Shown here one piece after another: positions 28,955 to 38,111 of a DNA stretch of 64,000 bases. The DNA comes from Myxococcota bacterium (lineage in GTDB: Bacteria; Myxococcota; B64-G9): NCBI GenBank assembly GCA_022710975.1, contig JAKLGA010000001.1, forward strand, positions 806,001 to 870,000, written 5' to 3'. The translations under genes and the position numbers were made by a program. Under the pieces are notes generated by a model, which did no database searches, was not told where the DNA came from, and worked only from the letters and a program-made list of their open reading frames with translations. Each line of letters begins with the position of its first letter. Position 1 is the stretch's first letter.

Positions 28955-30179
28955 GAAATTGACGCTCGACCAGCTCAGGGAAGCCGTGAACACGGCGGCG
29001 GCATTCCGCTGTCGACGGAGGCTCCAGCCAGCCGGAGGTGCAGGAGACAAAGTGTTCCCACCGACTTTCTCGGGTGCTGTCTACGCCGAGGAACAGAGGC
29101 GTGTGCCCGGACGAGAGCAGCCGGTGACCTGCGTGCTTCTGGACAGCGTCCAGAGCCAGGCCAACCGCATGGAGCTGGCGCTTCAGGATGCCATGGAAGC
29201 CAAAAGGCTACACATGCCTCTGTTGGTGGTTGACTTCTCAGATTTCGATCCGACGGGCGATCTCGATGCCGACGAGCAGCACGGCCGATTGGTCGACAAG
29301 GTCGGCAAGCTCACCAGCCTGCAACTCCCTCATCGGCTCGCCGACGCCATTCTCCGGGACAGCGAGCTCGACAAGGTTCCCTTCCGCCTTTCGGACAAAG
29401 GCAGGACCCTGGACGAGGCCAGCTTCGCCAACGCGACGCCCTTGTTCGAGCTTTGTCCCACGGCGCTGGTCTTTGGGATGTGGGACTCGACTGGCCCCAA
29501 GGGCAGCCTCGGTCCCAAGTTCGAGCGAGCAATGGTTTCTGAGATCGTCGGCATCGGGGCCGCGCTTGATACGGACCACATGAACCGCGGGGTACGCCGC
29601 GACCCACTGGAAATCAGGGCAAACATCGGCGTGATCAAGAACCCCGACAAGTCCTGGAAGGTAGCGGAGGCCGGCTCGAAGAAGAATGACAAACCGTCCG
29701 CGATCAACCACGGCAGCGTTCCATTCGCCAGGCCAAATGCGGGCGTGACCATCGAGTACGCCGAGCAGGTGACCACGCTGTCGCTCATCGGTTTGAGGCG
29801 TTACCGCTTCCCGCTGAAGGGCCAGGATGGGTTAATGAATGATGTCGATCAGGCCGCAAGGGTTGCGCTTGCCGCGCTGGGGCTGTGCGCCGCGACGCTG
29901 GCGTTCGAGAAGGGCATGGACCTCCGTTCCCGTTGCCTGCTGTGGCCCGAAGGCGTGATGATGTGGGAATTGCTTGAGAAGCCCGGTCAGGAGCCTCGCA
30001 GCTTCGTCCTCGACGGTGAGACGACCATCGACCTCCACAAGGCGGCGGTGAAGGCGGCGCGGGCGCATGGCCTCCCTTGCCCCGAGCAGGCACTTGTCCT
30101 CAAGCCGAATGCGGAGCTCGTCAAGCTCGTCCGCCTGAGCCAGCTCGAGTGGACCAAGGAAGATAAGGAAGGGAAGTGA
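28947..30179 (+). CDS. cas7: Cas7 backbone subunit, type I-G (Csb1/GSU0053 family)
   Basis: Forms the repeated backbone of the type I-G Cascade that coats the crRNA. The 410-residue protein matches the Csb1 family: CVLLDSVQSQANRMELAL near residue 60, LPHRLADAILRDSELD, FRLSDKGR and LVFGMWDSTGPKGSLGPKF. ATG at 28947 has AGGAG eight bases upstream. It is the first Cas gene; cas5-cas6 starts one base after its stop. Codon use is less GC-biased here than in the left flank, consistent with acquisition. Confidence 0.92.
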   Translation: MTEKLTLDQLREAVNTAAAFRCRRRLQPAGGAGDKVFPPTFSGAVYAEEQRRVPGREQPVTCVLLDSVQSQANRMELALQDAMEAKRLHMPLLVVDFSDFDPTGDLDADEQHGRLVDKVGKLTSLQLPHRLADAILRDSELDKVPFRLSDKGRTLDEASFANATPLFELCPTALVFGMWDSTGPKGSLGPKFERAMVSEIVGIGAALDTDHMNRGVRRDPLEIRANIGVIKNPDKSWKVAEAGSKKNDKPSAINHGSVPFARPNAGVTIEYAEQVTTLSLIGLRRYRFPLKGQDGLMNDVDQAARVALAALGLCAATLAFEKGMDLRSRCLLWPEGVMMWELLEKPGQEPRSFVLDGETTIDLHKAAVKAARAHGLPCPEQALVLKPNAELVKLVRLSQLEWTKEDKEGK

Positions 30180-30180
30180 G

Positions 30181-31746
30181 ATGCTCACCCTCGGCATCCG
30201 CTACTTGATGGGGTTCTCCGCGGCCGCCGAATTCTCCGATCCGACAAGCCCCGAGTGGCCTCCGCATCCCGGTCGCGTGTTCATGGCCATGGCTTCAGCT
30301 CACTTCCAGACCGGCGAGGAGCCCGCCGAAAGACGGGCGCTGGAGTGGCTCGAGTCGCTACCTTGCCCACCCCGCATCCATGCGCCCGAAGTATTTCGCC
30401 GCCTCCTGGTCACGCACTATGTCCCGGTCAATGACGAGCACAAATCCCATAAAGACAAGACTATCCCTCTATCGTTCCACGCCATCCCGCGACCAAGGCA
30501 GCCGCGCACATTTGCGCGGTGCTGGCTCGAACGTGAGAATGTTTTTCTCATTTGGCCAGATCAAGAACCGCCGCCAGAAATACATCAGTCCCTAACCCAA
30601 ATCTGCAGCAAGGTGACCCGGATCGGCCATTCGTCCTCCCTGGTTCATATGTGGTGTGCAACTCCCGCAGAACTCCGACCACCGAACTGGCTTCCGGACG
30701 AGGAGCGCGCAACGGTTCGCCTGAGGCTGCCGACCGAGGGCACGCTCTTGGAGCTCGAGCGTCGCCACGCAACCGAGCGACGCGAACGATATGGGCAACT
30801 CCGGTGCGCGCTGGCATACGCTTCAACCGCCAAGGAGAAGAGATCCGCGAAAAAGTGTATGGAGGAGGAGTTTTCCGATGGCGAGCCACTCTTGCTTCGT
30901 CCCTTTCTCGCCATGGACTGCGGCTATGCCCGCGCCGAGACCGCTGCGGCTATCTCTGTGAGGGGCACGGTGTTCAGCCCCCACCTGTTGACCTACACCC
31001 TGGAGGCCTCCCAGAACCCCTCGGGCTACAAGTACCTCGATCTGCCATGCGCGCCGCAGGTCATCCAGCGTTGGCGTGAGGCTCTCTGCGCAGCCAGTAA
31101 CGATCTGGGTGCGGAGGTTCGCCTCATCTTGAGCGGCCACGCTCTTGATGGCAAGCCGCTCGATCGTCCACACTTGGCTTTTCTGCCTCTGGCATTCGTG
31201 GGCCACGAGCATGCCGATGGCAGGCTGGTCGGCATGGGGTTGGTGCTCCCAGTGGGCCTCCCTCGAGACGTCCGGAGAGGTGTGCTCGTGGCGGTCGGCC
31301 GGGTCCGGGAGCTGAGGTTGGGTCGACTCGGTGTGTGGCAGGTCGGGCCGGTGCTCGAGGACCGCCAGTTGCTCAACCTCCAGACCGACGTTTGGACGGG
31401 GGATGCTGCGGGTGCCCGCCGCTGGGCCAGCGTGACACCGGTGGCATTCGATCGCCACCCGAAGTCGAGAGACCGTTCAATTCGTCTGACAGAGGCCGAG
31501 GCGATGCTCCGTGAGGCCAGCAAGAGGATCGGTTTGCCGGTGCCCCTTGAGGTGATCGTCACGCTGGTCTCGGCCCATCCAGGCTCACCGCTGTCTTGTG
31601 ATTTCCCACCACTCACCCGAAAGGATGGCGGGCAGCGACAGCATGCCCACGCCATTCTGGTGTTCAACGAACCGGTCCGAGGCCCCGTGCTCTTGGGCGC
31701 TGGTCGATACAAGGGATATGGGGTTTTCCGTCCGCTCGAAGGATGA
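30181..31746 (+). CDS. csb2: Cas5-Cas6 fusion, type I-G (Csb2/GSU0054 family)
   Basis: 521 residues. The N-terminal Cas5-like part starts MLTLGIRYLMGFSAAAEFSD and includes PEWPPHPGRVFMAMASAHF, a hallmark of Csb2. The C-terminal Cas6-like part has SAHPGSPLSCDFPPL and ends with a Gly-rich loop HAILVFNEPVRGPVLLGAGR then YKGYGVFRPL. In type I-G the fused Cas6 domain cuts pre-crRNA and Cas5 caps the 5' handle. The ATG follows the cas7 stop by one base. Parts of the gene (for example 30400-30650) are AT-richer than neighbours. Confidence 0.9.
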   Translation: MLTLGIRYLMGFSAAAEFSDPTSPEWPPHPGRVFMAMASAHFQTGEEPAERRALEWLESLPCPPRIHAPEVFRRLLVTHYVPVNDEHKSHKDKTIPLSFHAIPRPRQPRTFARCWLERENVFLIWPDQEPPPEIHQSLTQICSKVTRIGHSSSLVHMWCATPAELRPPNWLPDEERATVRLRLPTEGTLLELERRHATERRERYGQLRCALAYASTAKEKRSAKKCMEEEFSDGEPLLLRPFLAMDCGYARAETAAAISVRGTVFSPHLLTYTLEASQNPSGYKYLDLPCAPQVIQRWREALCAASNDLGAEVRLILSGHALDGKPLDRPHLAFLPLAFVGHEHADGRLVGMGLVLPVGLPRDVRRGVLVAVGRVRELRLGRLGVWQVGPVLEDRQLLNLQTDVWTGDAAGARRWASVTPVAFDRHPKSRDRSIRLTEAEAMLREASKRIGLPVPLEVIVTLVSAHPGSPLSCDFPPLTRKDGGQRQHAHAILVFNEPVRGPVLLGAGRYKGYGVFRPLEG

Positions 31747-31767
31747 GCCTTTGAGGAGGGATTCGAC

Positions 31768-34719
31768 GTGAACGGATTGCCTTCCTTCGCCGAGGTGTTC
31801 GAGGCCCTGTGGGGCATTGTGCCTTTTCCCTGGCAGGAGATGCTCGCCGCCCGTCTCTCAGGCCGTGGCTGGCCGCGGGCGATCGATCTTCCGACCGCCG
31901 CCGGCAAGACCGCCTGCATCGACGCTGCAGTCTTTGCCCTCGCCGCCCAGGTCGGGCTTCTCCCCCAGGATCGCACGGCACCACGGCGGATCTGGTTCGT
32001 GGTCGATCGACGCATCGTGGTCGACGAGGCCCATCGCCGGGCGGAGGCGATCGCCGAGGCGCTCGCCTCCGCGCGCGAGGGCCCTCTGGCTTGCATCGCG
32101 GCGCGGTTACGCGAGCTCAGCGGCACCGAACGACCGCTGGCCACCGCCAGGCTGCGCGGCGGGATGCTGCTCGACGACGGCTGGGCGCGGATCCCGAGCC
32201 AGCCCGCGGTCATCGCCACCACCGTGGACCAGCTTGGCTCCAGGCTGCTCTTCCGCGCCTATGGCCACGGTCATCGAGTGGCCTCCGTGTTCGCCGGCCT
32301 GTCGGCCAACGACAGCCTCATCCTCCTGGACGAGGCCCACTGCTCCGTGCCGTTCCTGCAGACGCTGCAGACGATCGAAGCGCTTCGCAGCCAACGCTGG
32401 GCCGAGACGCCGATCGCCACGCCCTTCGCCTTCGCCGTACTGAGCGCCACCCCACCCCACGGGATCCCCGCCGAGGGGATCTTCCCGGGCGCTGCGCGGG
32501 AACCCGCGCTGGCGAATGCGACGCTTCAGCAACGATTGAAGGCCCGAAAGCCAGCGAAGCTGGTCCCCGTCGAGGGATGTCGGAAGGGCAGTGACCCGCT
32601 GGTCGGCAGGGCGATCCAGATTGCAACGGCCTGGGTCAAGGCGGAGGGGCGCAGAAGAGTTGGCCTGATCGTCAACCGGGTGGCCACGGCCCGAGCGCTA
32701 ACTGAAGGCTTGCGGAGATCTCTGGAAAGCAGCGCTGATGTGCTCCTCCTCACAGGGCGCATGCGGCCCGTCGACAGGGACCTCCTCCTTCGACGCTGGC
32801 TCCCGTACCTGCGCGCGTCGAAGCCCGAAGAGCCCGCGAGGCCCATGGTGGTGGTGGCCACCCAGTGCCTCGAGGTAGGCGCGGACTTCAGCTTCGATGC
32901 CCTGGTCTCGGAGTGCGCCAGCCTGGACAGCCTACGCCAGCGTTTCGGCCGTTTGAACCGCATGGGGCTCGCGGGCGACGCGCCGGGCGTCATCCTCGCC
33001 CGAACGGACCAGGTCGGTCCCGAAGCCACAGAGCCAGGTGCCGAAGATCCCATCTACGGATCGGCGCTACGTGACACCTGGAACTTGCTCAATTCCTGGT
33101 CCGGCGGAAAAGGCGCACCCGACGCCGCGGGCGTGGTAGATTTTGGGGTGGAGTCCATCGAGCGGCGCCTGCGAGAGGTCGCCGACCTTGAGGATCTGGA
33201 CCGTTGCCTCGCGCCCCATCCGGATGCACCGCTGCTTCTCCCAGCCCACCTGGACCTGCTGTGCCAGACAAGCGGTGACGTCCAACCCGTTCCCGACATC
33301 GGGCCTTTCCTGCACGGCAAGGACCGAGGCTCACCAGAAGTGCGCGTGGTCTGGCGGACGGACCTCGACCCCGAGCGCCCCGAGGACTGGATCGACATCG
33401 TGGTCCGCTGTCCGCCCGTGAGCGGCGAGATGCTGTCGCTCCCACTCTACCTGCTGAGGGCTCGGCTTCAAGCCCAGGAAGTGACCGACCGCGGAGGCGA
33501 CGTGGAAGGTGAAGTCGTCCGCGAGGAGATCGAGGGGCGAATCCGGCCCGTGCTCGTCTATCGCGGCCGGGACCACTCCCGGTGGGTCGACGACTCCGCG
33601 GACATCTACCCTGAGAGCGTGGTCGTCATGCCCGCAGCCTACGGCCCGCTGGACCTTGGCGAGACCATCGGTGAACAAGCGTTGGGGACGGAAGGACTGG
33701 ATGTGTGGGAGACCGCCCGGGCCGCCACGGGGAAAGGGATCACCCTGCGGCTCCAAAGAGACGTGCTCGCGCCCTGGGCAGCATGGCAGCCCCTGGCCGA
33801 GGTGCTCGGGCTGGTCGAGAGCCCTACCTTCGAGCGGGAAGACCTCATGCAGGCCCTCGACCGAGTGCTGGCGACAGACGCCGCCGATGCGGAGGCCCAG
33901 CAGCCCCCCGCCTGGTGGCTGGAATTGCTCAAGAGGGCAAGGGCAGGGCGCCTGGTCGCGCACCCTAGTGGAGGCGCCGTCCTGATCGCCAGGCCATCCG
34001 CAGATGCGCGCTCCGAGGAGGAAATGGACCTCTTCGCGGACGACGACGACTGGGCCTCGGCCGGCGGTGTCGAGGTAGGGCTGGATGCGCACACCGAGGC
34101 CGTCGTGCGGGCCGTTGAGAAGGTGGCAGCCCGCTGCCTGCCCGCGGAGCTTGTACTGCCGCTGGTCAAGGCGGCGCGCTATCATGACCTTGGCAAGCTC
34201 GATGAGAGGTTCCAGCTCCTTCTCCGCCGGGGAGACACCCCGCTCTTGCGCGCACCGATCGCCAAGTCCAACAATATGCCCGACTCGGCATCCATGAGGC
34301 GCAGGCTTCGGGAGGAGAGCGGCTTGCCCGCAGGTTTTCGCCACGAGATGCTGTCGGCCCAGATTGCGGAGTCGATGCTCAAGGCGGATGAGGCGGTGGA
34401 TCTCATCGTGCACCTCATCGCCAGCCACCACGGCTTCGCGCGCCCCTTTGCACCGTTCTGCCGAGACGACGCGCCGCCGCCCATTTCCAGTGAGTTTCTT
34501 GGAGAATCCATCGCACTTTCCGAAGAGAAGCGCCGGTCTCGACCCATGCACCGCCTGGACTCCAACGTGCCCGAGCGCTTCTGGCTCCTCACCCGGCGCT
34601 TCGGCTGGTGGGGGCTCGCCTATCTCGAGGCGCTCCACAGGCTCGGCGACTGGTACGGGAGCCAGCACGTCATACGACCCGAGGCCCTTCCACGCAACAA
34701 CAAGGGGGACCCGACATGA
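31768..34719 (+). CDS. cas3: Cas3 helicase-nuclease with C-terminal HD domain (type I-G)
   Basis: 983 residues. The helicase domain comes first: Walker A PTAAGKT at 42-48, DEAH at 188-191, VLSATPP, and the second RecA domain with VVATQCLEVGADFSFDALVS and RQRFGRLNRMG. The HD nuclease is at the C-terminus: His806-Asp807 in RYHDLGK, then SHHGFARPF. Helicase first and HD last is characteristic of type I-G Cas3. The start is GTG with GAGGAGGG upstream. It unwinds and degrades target DNA after Cascade binding. The stop overlaps the next gene (ATGA). Confidence 0.95.
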   Translation: MNGLPSFAEVFEALWGIVPFPWQEMLAARLSGRGWPRAIDLPTAAGKTACIDAAVFALAAQVGLLPQDRTAPRRIWFVVDRRIVVDEAHRRAEAIAEALASAREGPLACIAARLRELSGTERPLATARLRGGMLLDDGWARIPSQPAVIATTVDQLGSRLLFRAYGHGHRVASVFAGLSANDSLILLDEAHCSVPFLQTLQTIEALRSQRWAETPIATPFAFAVLSATPPHGIPAEGIFPGAAREPALANATLQQRLKARKPAKLVPVEGCRKGSDPLVGRAIQIATAWVKAEGRRRVGLIVNRVATARALTEGLRRSLESSADVLLLTGRMRPVDRDLLLRRWLPYLRASKPEEPARPMVVVATQCLEVGADFSFDALVSECASLDSLRQRFGRLNRMGLAGDAPGVILARTDQVGPEATEPGAEDPIYGSALRDTWNLLNSWSGGKGAPDAAGVVDFGVESIERRLREVADLEDLDRCLAPHPDAPLLLPAHLDLLCQTSGDVQPVPDIGPFLHGKDRGSPEVRVVWRTDLDPERPEDWIDIVVRCPPVSGEMLSLPLYLLRARLQAQEVTDRGGDVEGEVVREEIEGRIRPVLVYRGRDHSRWVDDSADIYPESVVVMPAAYGPLDLGETIGEQALGTEGLDVWETARAATGKGITLRLQRDVLAPWAAWQPLAEVLGLVESPTFEREDLMQALDRVLATDAADAEAQQPPAWWLELLKRARAGRLVAHPSGGAVLIARPSADARSEEEMDLFADDDDWASAGGVEVGLDAHTEAVVRAVEKVAARCLPAELVLPLVKAARYHDLGKLDERFQLLLRRGDTPLLRAPIAKSNNMPDSASMRRRLREESGLPAGFRHEMLSAQIAESMLKADEAVDLIVHLIASHHGFARPFAPFCRDDAPPPISSEFLGESIALSEEKRRSRPMHRLDSNVPERFWLLTRRFGWWGLAYLEALHRLGDWYGSQHVIRPEALPRNNKGDPT

Positions 34720-35858
34720 AGGCACCCGGGGTGGAAATCGAGCTCAACGGGCTCGACGGCCTGAACCCACTAGGATACTTGGCCGCGCTCGGCGCGCTCT
34801 GTGTTGCCCATCGAACCGGAGAGCGTGAAGCGCGCCTGAAATGGACACGACAGGCGACCTGGCGGCCGGTCTTGACCGGGCTCGCTTTGACCGAACGAGG
34901 TGAGCTGTGCCGCCAGATGGCCGCAGTCTTGCGCGGGAAGGACGTGCCCGAGGAAGCCGACAAGATCCGCGCTGCGGCCAAGAGTGTGTTCGAGGTGGCT
35001 AAGACGTGCGTCAAGGACAAACGCGTTGAGATCCAAAAACGGAAGCTCGACAAGCAGGAGAGGGCCACCGCCCTCGAACAGGAGCTCGCGCCGCTCGAGG
35101 CGGAACGAGAGATCAGGCGCGAAGAGTTCCTGGCAGCGCTTCGAGTCGCCGTCCCCAGCCCGGAGCTCGCGCTAGGCCAACGGATCGACTGCACGAGCGA
35201 CGAATACCGTAGCCACGCCGAGGACAGCTTCCGCGATGCGGGGTCACGGAATCGCGACGCCATCGACCTCTTGGCCGCATTTGCTAACGAATCCGTCACC
35301 GACCGGGGAAAGGTGGTCCCTACGCCCTTCTGCTTCATTACCGGTTCGGGCCACCAATTCTTCCTTGAGACTGTTAGGCAGCTCATGGCCCTCGTCACGC
35401 CGGAGCGGATCGCCGAAGCTCTGTTCGAAGCCTGGCGTTACAGGGATGAGAAGCTGTCCATGCGGTGGGATCCTATGGACAACCGACAGTACGCCTTGCT
35501 CGACCGCGACCCGACGGCGGCGGACAACCGAAGCCAGACGGTCTGGATGGCCAACCTTCTCGCCTACCGGTCGCTCTGCCTGTTCCCTTTGGTGATGCAG
35601 CGCGGCGCTCTGGCCGCGACAGGTTGGAGCCTGAGCCGCGAGGATCGACCCTGGCAATGGACCTGGCCGATCTGGGAGTTCCCCATCGGTATCGACTGCG
35701 TCCGATCGCTCTTGCAACTGAGAGAGCTTCAAGAGGCTCGACCGGATCATGCGCGGCTACGCGCCCTCGGTGTTTCGGCGGTGTTTCGCGCTTCCCGGAT
35801 CAAGGTCGGACAGGGCGCCAACTTCAAGTTGAACTTCACCCCCGCACGCGGGGTGTAG
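34716..35858 (+). CDS. Cas8-type large subunit, type I-G (Csb3/Csx17-like)
   Basis: 380 residues from the ATG that overlaps the cas3 stop by four bases. The N-terminus VEIELNGLDGLNPLGYLAAL resembles the opening of Csx17/Csb3 proteins. A charged coiled segment lies at about 95-150, and a conserved-looking FITGSGHQFFLETVRQLM region follows. In type I-G this position is occupied by the large subunit (Cas8g) that recognises the PAM. It is shorter than typical Csx17, so Csb3 is the closer name. Assignment relies on motif resemblance plus strict gene order. Confidence 0.75.
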   Translation: MKAPGVEIELNGLDGLNPLGYLAALGALCVAHRTGEREARLKWTRQATWRPVLTGLALTERGELCRQMAAVLRGKDVPEEADKIRAAAKSVFEVAKTCVKDKRVEIQKRKLDKQERATALEQELAPLEAEREIRREEFLAALRVAVPSPELALGQRIDCTSDEYRSHAEDSFRDAGSRNRDAIDLLAAFANESVTDRGKVVPTPFCFITGSGHQFFLETVRQLMALVTPERIAEALFEAWRYRDEKLSMRWDPMDNRQYALLDRDPTAADNRSQTVWMANLLAYRSLCLFPLVMQRGALAATGWSLSREDRPWQWTWPIWEFPIGIDCVRSLLQLRELQEARPDHARLRALGVSAVFRASRIKVGQGANFKLNFTPARGV

Positions 35859-35872
35859 TAGGAAAGGATGCC

Positions 35873-37591
35873 GTGATACCGCGAGTGGACTACGGCGACT
35901 CCGTCCCCGAGCTTCTCCCGGCCCGGATGCTCAACGAGTACGCCTACTGCCCCAGGCTCGCGTATCTTATGTGGGTGGAGAGCGAGTTCGATCACAACGC
36001 CTTCACCCTCGACGGCCGGCGGGTCCACGCGCGGGTGGACTCGGGCCCACAGGCGCTCCCGGAGGCCGACGAGGCCCAGGAGGGTGAGGAGACCGAGGAC
36101 GCGGAACCGGCCGAGAGCATCCGCGCCCGATCGGTCATGCTGTCCGCCCCGACCGAGGGGCTGATCGCCAAGATCGATCTGGTCGAGCTCGAGGGCCAGG
36201 TCGCGACCCCCGTGGACTACAAGCGCTCGAAGAAGCCGGACACCTCCCAGGGCGCCTGGGAGCCGGAGCGCGTGCAGCTCTGCGCCCAGGGCCTCATCCT
36301 GCGCGAGAACGGTTACCAGTCCGATCGGGGGGTCCTCTACTTCGCCGGCTCGAAGGAGCGCGTGGAGATCGATTTCACAGCCGGCCTAATCGAGCGCACC
36401 CGGGAGCTGGTCCTCGAGTTCCGCCGGGTGGCCGCCATACCCGAGCGGCCCGCGCCGCTCCACGAAAGCCCGAAGTGCGGCGGCTGCTCGCTGGTCGCCA
36501 TCTGCCTGCCCGAGGAGACCGCGCGCCTCCAGGCCGAGGGCGAGCCCACCGAGGCGGAGATGCGCCGCTTGCTGCCTGCGCGGGACGACGCCCTGCCGCT
36601 CTACGTCCAGACCCACGGCATGCAGGTCGGCAAGCAGGGCGAGGTCCTGGTGGTGAAGGAGAAGGGCAGCGTGAGGGCCGAGGCCAAGCTCGTGACCACC
36701 TCCCAGGTGTGCCTGTTCGGCAACATCGGCATCACGGCCCAGGCCCTCCACGAGTGCTGCGACCGGGGCATCCCCGTCTGCCACTTCCAGGCGAGCGGCT
36801 GGTTCCACGGCATCACGACCGGGCTCGGCCCGCGGAACGCCATGGCCAGGCGCATCCAGTTCCGGGCCGCGGACAATCCGGCGATCTGCCTGGCGGTGGC
36901 CCGGCGCATCGCCAGCGCCAAGATCCAGAACCAGCGCACTATGCTCAGGCGCAACCACCCGGAGCCTCTGCTCCTCGATCTGCGGGCCCTCGACGAGCAG
37001 GCCGAGGCCGCGTCGCGGGCCGAGTCACTCGAGTCGCTCCTCGGCCACGAGGGGAGCGCGGCCCGCATCTACTTCGGCGCCTTCCCGGGGCTGCTCAAGC
37101 CCAAGGTGGAGGCGGGCTTCGAGTTCGACTTCGAGGGCCGGAACCGCAGACCGCCCCGCGATCCGGTCAACGCCATGCTCTCCTTCGCCTACGCCATGCT
37201 GGCCAAGGATTGCACCACGACGCTCCTCGGGGTGGGTCTCGACCCCCACGTCGGCTTCTACCACCAGCCGCGCTTCGGCCGGCCCGCGTTGGCGCTCGAT
37301 CTCATGGAGGAGTTCCGGCCGCTGGTGGCCGACTCGGTGGTGCTCACCTTGGTGAACAACGGCATCGTGGCGCCGGACGGATTCCTCAAGGTCGGGCGCT
37401 CGGCGGCCATGAAGCCCAAGACACAGAAGGTGCTCATCGAGGCCTACGAGCGGCGCATGGACCAGCTCGTGACCCACCCGGTGTTCGGCTACCGCGTGAG
37501 TTACAGGCGCACCTTGGAGGTCCAGGCGCGCTTGCTCACTCGCCACCTGGCCGGCGAGATCCCCAACTGGCCGCCGTTCCTGCCGAGGTAG
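35873..37591 (+). CDS. cas4-cas1: Cas4-Cas1 fusion protein, spacer acquisition
   Basis: 572 residues. The Cas4 half (about 1-215) has Cys26 in EYAYCPRL and the cluster Cys202, Cys205, Cys211, plus nuclease motifs GLIAKIDLVE and TPVDYKRSKKP. The Cas1 half (about 230-572) starts LPLYVQTHGMQVGKQGEVLV and carries VNAMLSFAYAML, the GLDPHVGFYHQPRFGRPALA stretch and DLMEEFRPLVADSV, holding the Glu/His/Asp metal site. Fusion of Cas4 and Cas1 is typical of type I-G, as in Geobacter. GTG at 35873 has GGAAAGGA upstream. Cas4 trims prespacers and sets PAM orientation; Cas1 integrates them. Confidence 0.95.
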   Translation: MIPRVDYGDSVPELLPARMLNEYAYCPRLAYLMWVESEFDHNAFTLDGRRVHARVDSGPQALPEADEAQEGEETEDAEPAESIRARSVMLSAPTEGLIAKIDLVELEGQVATPVDYKRSKKPDTSQGAWEPERVQLCAQGLILRENGYQSDRGVLYFAGSKERVEIDFTAGLIERTRELVLEFRRVAAIPERPAPLHESPKCGGCSLVAICLPEETARLQAEGEPTEAEMRRLLPARDDALPLYVQTHGMQVGKQGEVLVVKEKGSVRAEAKLVTTSQVCLFGNIGITAQALHECCDRGIPVCHFQASGWFHGITTGLGPRNAMARRIQFRAADNPAICLAVARRIASAKIQNQRTMLRRNHPEPLLLDLRALDEQAEAASRAESLESLLGHEGSAARIYFGAFPGLLKPKVEAGFEFDFEGRNRRPPRDPVNAMLSFAYAMLAKDCTTTLLGVGLDPHVGFYHQPRFGRPALALDLMEEFRPLVADSVVLTLVNNGIVAPDGFLKVGRSAAMKPKTQKVLIEAYERRMDQLVTHPVFGYRVSYRRTLEVQARLLTRHLAGEIPNWPPFLPR

Positions 37592-37594
37592 GCC

Positions 37595-37885
37595 ATGCGG
37601 AAGGCGTACGTGGTCTCCTACGACATCTGCGACCAGAAGCGCTGGCGCCGGGTGTACCGGACCATGCGCGGCTTCGGGGACCACGTGCAGTACTCGGTGT
37701 TCGTCTGCGAGCTGGCAGACGCCGAGCGGGTGCTGCTGATCACCGCGCTCGACAAAGTGATCCACCACGGCGAGGATCAGGTCCTGATCATCGACCTTGG
37801 GCCGGCCGAGGGCCGGGGAGGCGACTGCATCGAGGCCCTTGGCAAGGCATTCACTTGCCCGGAGCGGCACGCGATCGTGGTGTAG
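37595..37885 (+). CDS. cas2: Cas2, spacer acquisition
   Basis: 96 residues. The family opening RKAYVVSYDICDQKRWRRVY includes the conserved Asp after beta-1 and the RRVYRTMRGFG helix; QYSVFVCEL and ALDKVIHHGEDQVLIIDLG follow. Cas2 dimers form the core of the Cas1-Cas2 integrase. It starts three bases after the cas4-cas1 stop and is the last gene before the leader and array. Confidence 0.96.
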   Translation: MRKAYVVSYDICDQKRWRRVYRTMRGFGDHVQYSVFVCELADAERVLLITALDKVIHHGEDQVLIIDLGPAEGRGGDCIEALGKAFTCPERHAIVV

Positions 37886-38111
37886 ATGTCGATCTGCCCG
37901 GGCCGGTCGCTCTTTGACAACCGGAGCAAGCGTTTCGAGCGCGAAGGTGGCGAGGAAAACCCGGGACGCGCTCGAAGGAAGGAACCGGTTGTCCTGAAAG
38001 GAAATTCAGGTGGCGTCCGAGAGGTCGTCAACGCCATGTGTGCCTGGTTGTCAGTACCGCTCGAAAGCGGTGTTGCAGCCCAGGGAAACAACGAGGAGAA
38101 TAGCGACGGCT
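37886..38111 (+). promoter_or_regulatory. CRISPR leader
   Basis: 226 non-coding bases between cas2 and the first repeat. A TTGACA hexamer at 37914-37919 is a candidate -35 element, without an obvious -10 at 17 bases. Leader position on this side is supported because the opposite end of the array carries the degenerate repeat. New spacers should be added at 38112. Confidence 0.75.

Noticed and set aside
36475-37917. 480-codon + strand frame overlapping cas4-cas1 and cas2
   Set aside because: Arg/Gly/Pro-rich alternative frame of the Cas4-Cas1 fusion and Cas2.
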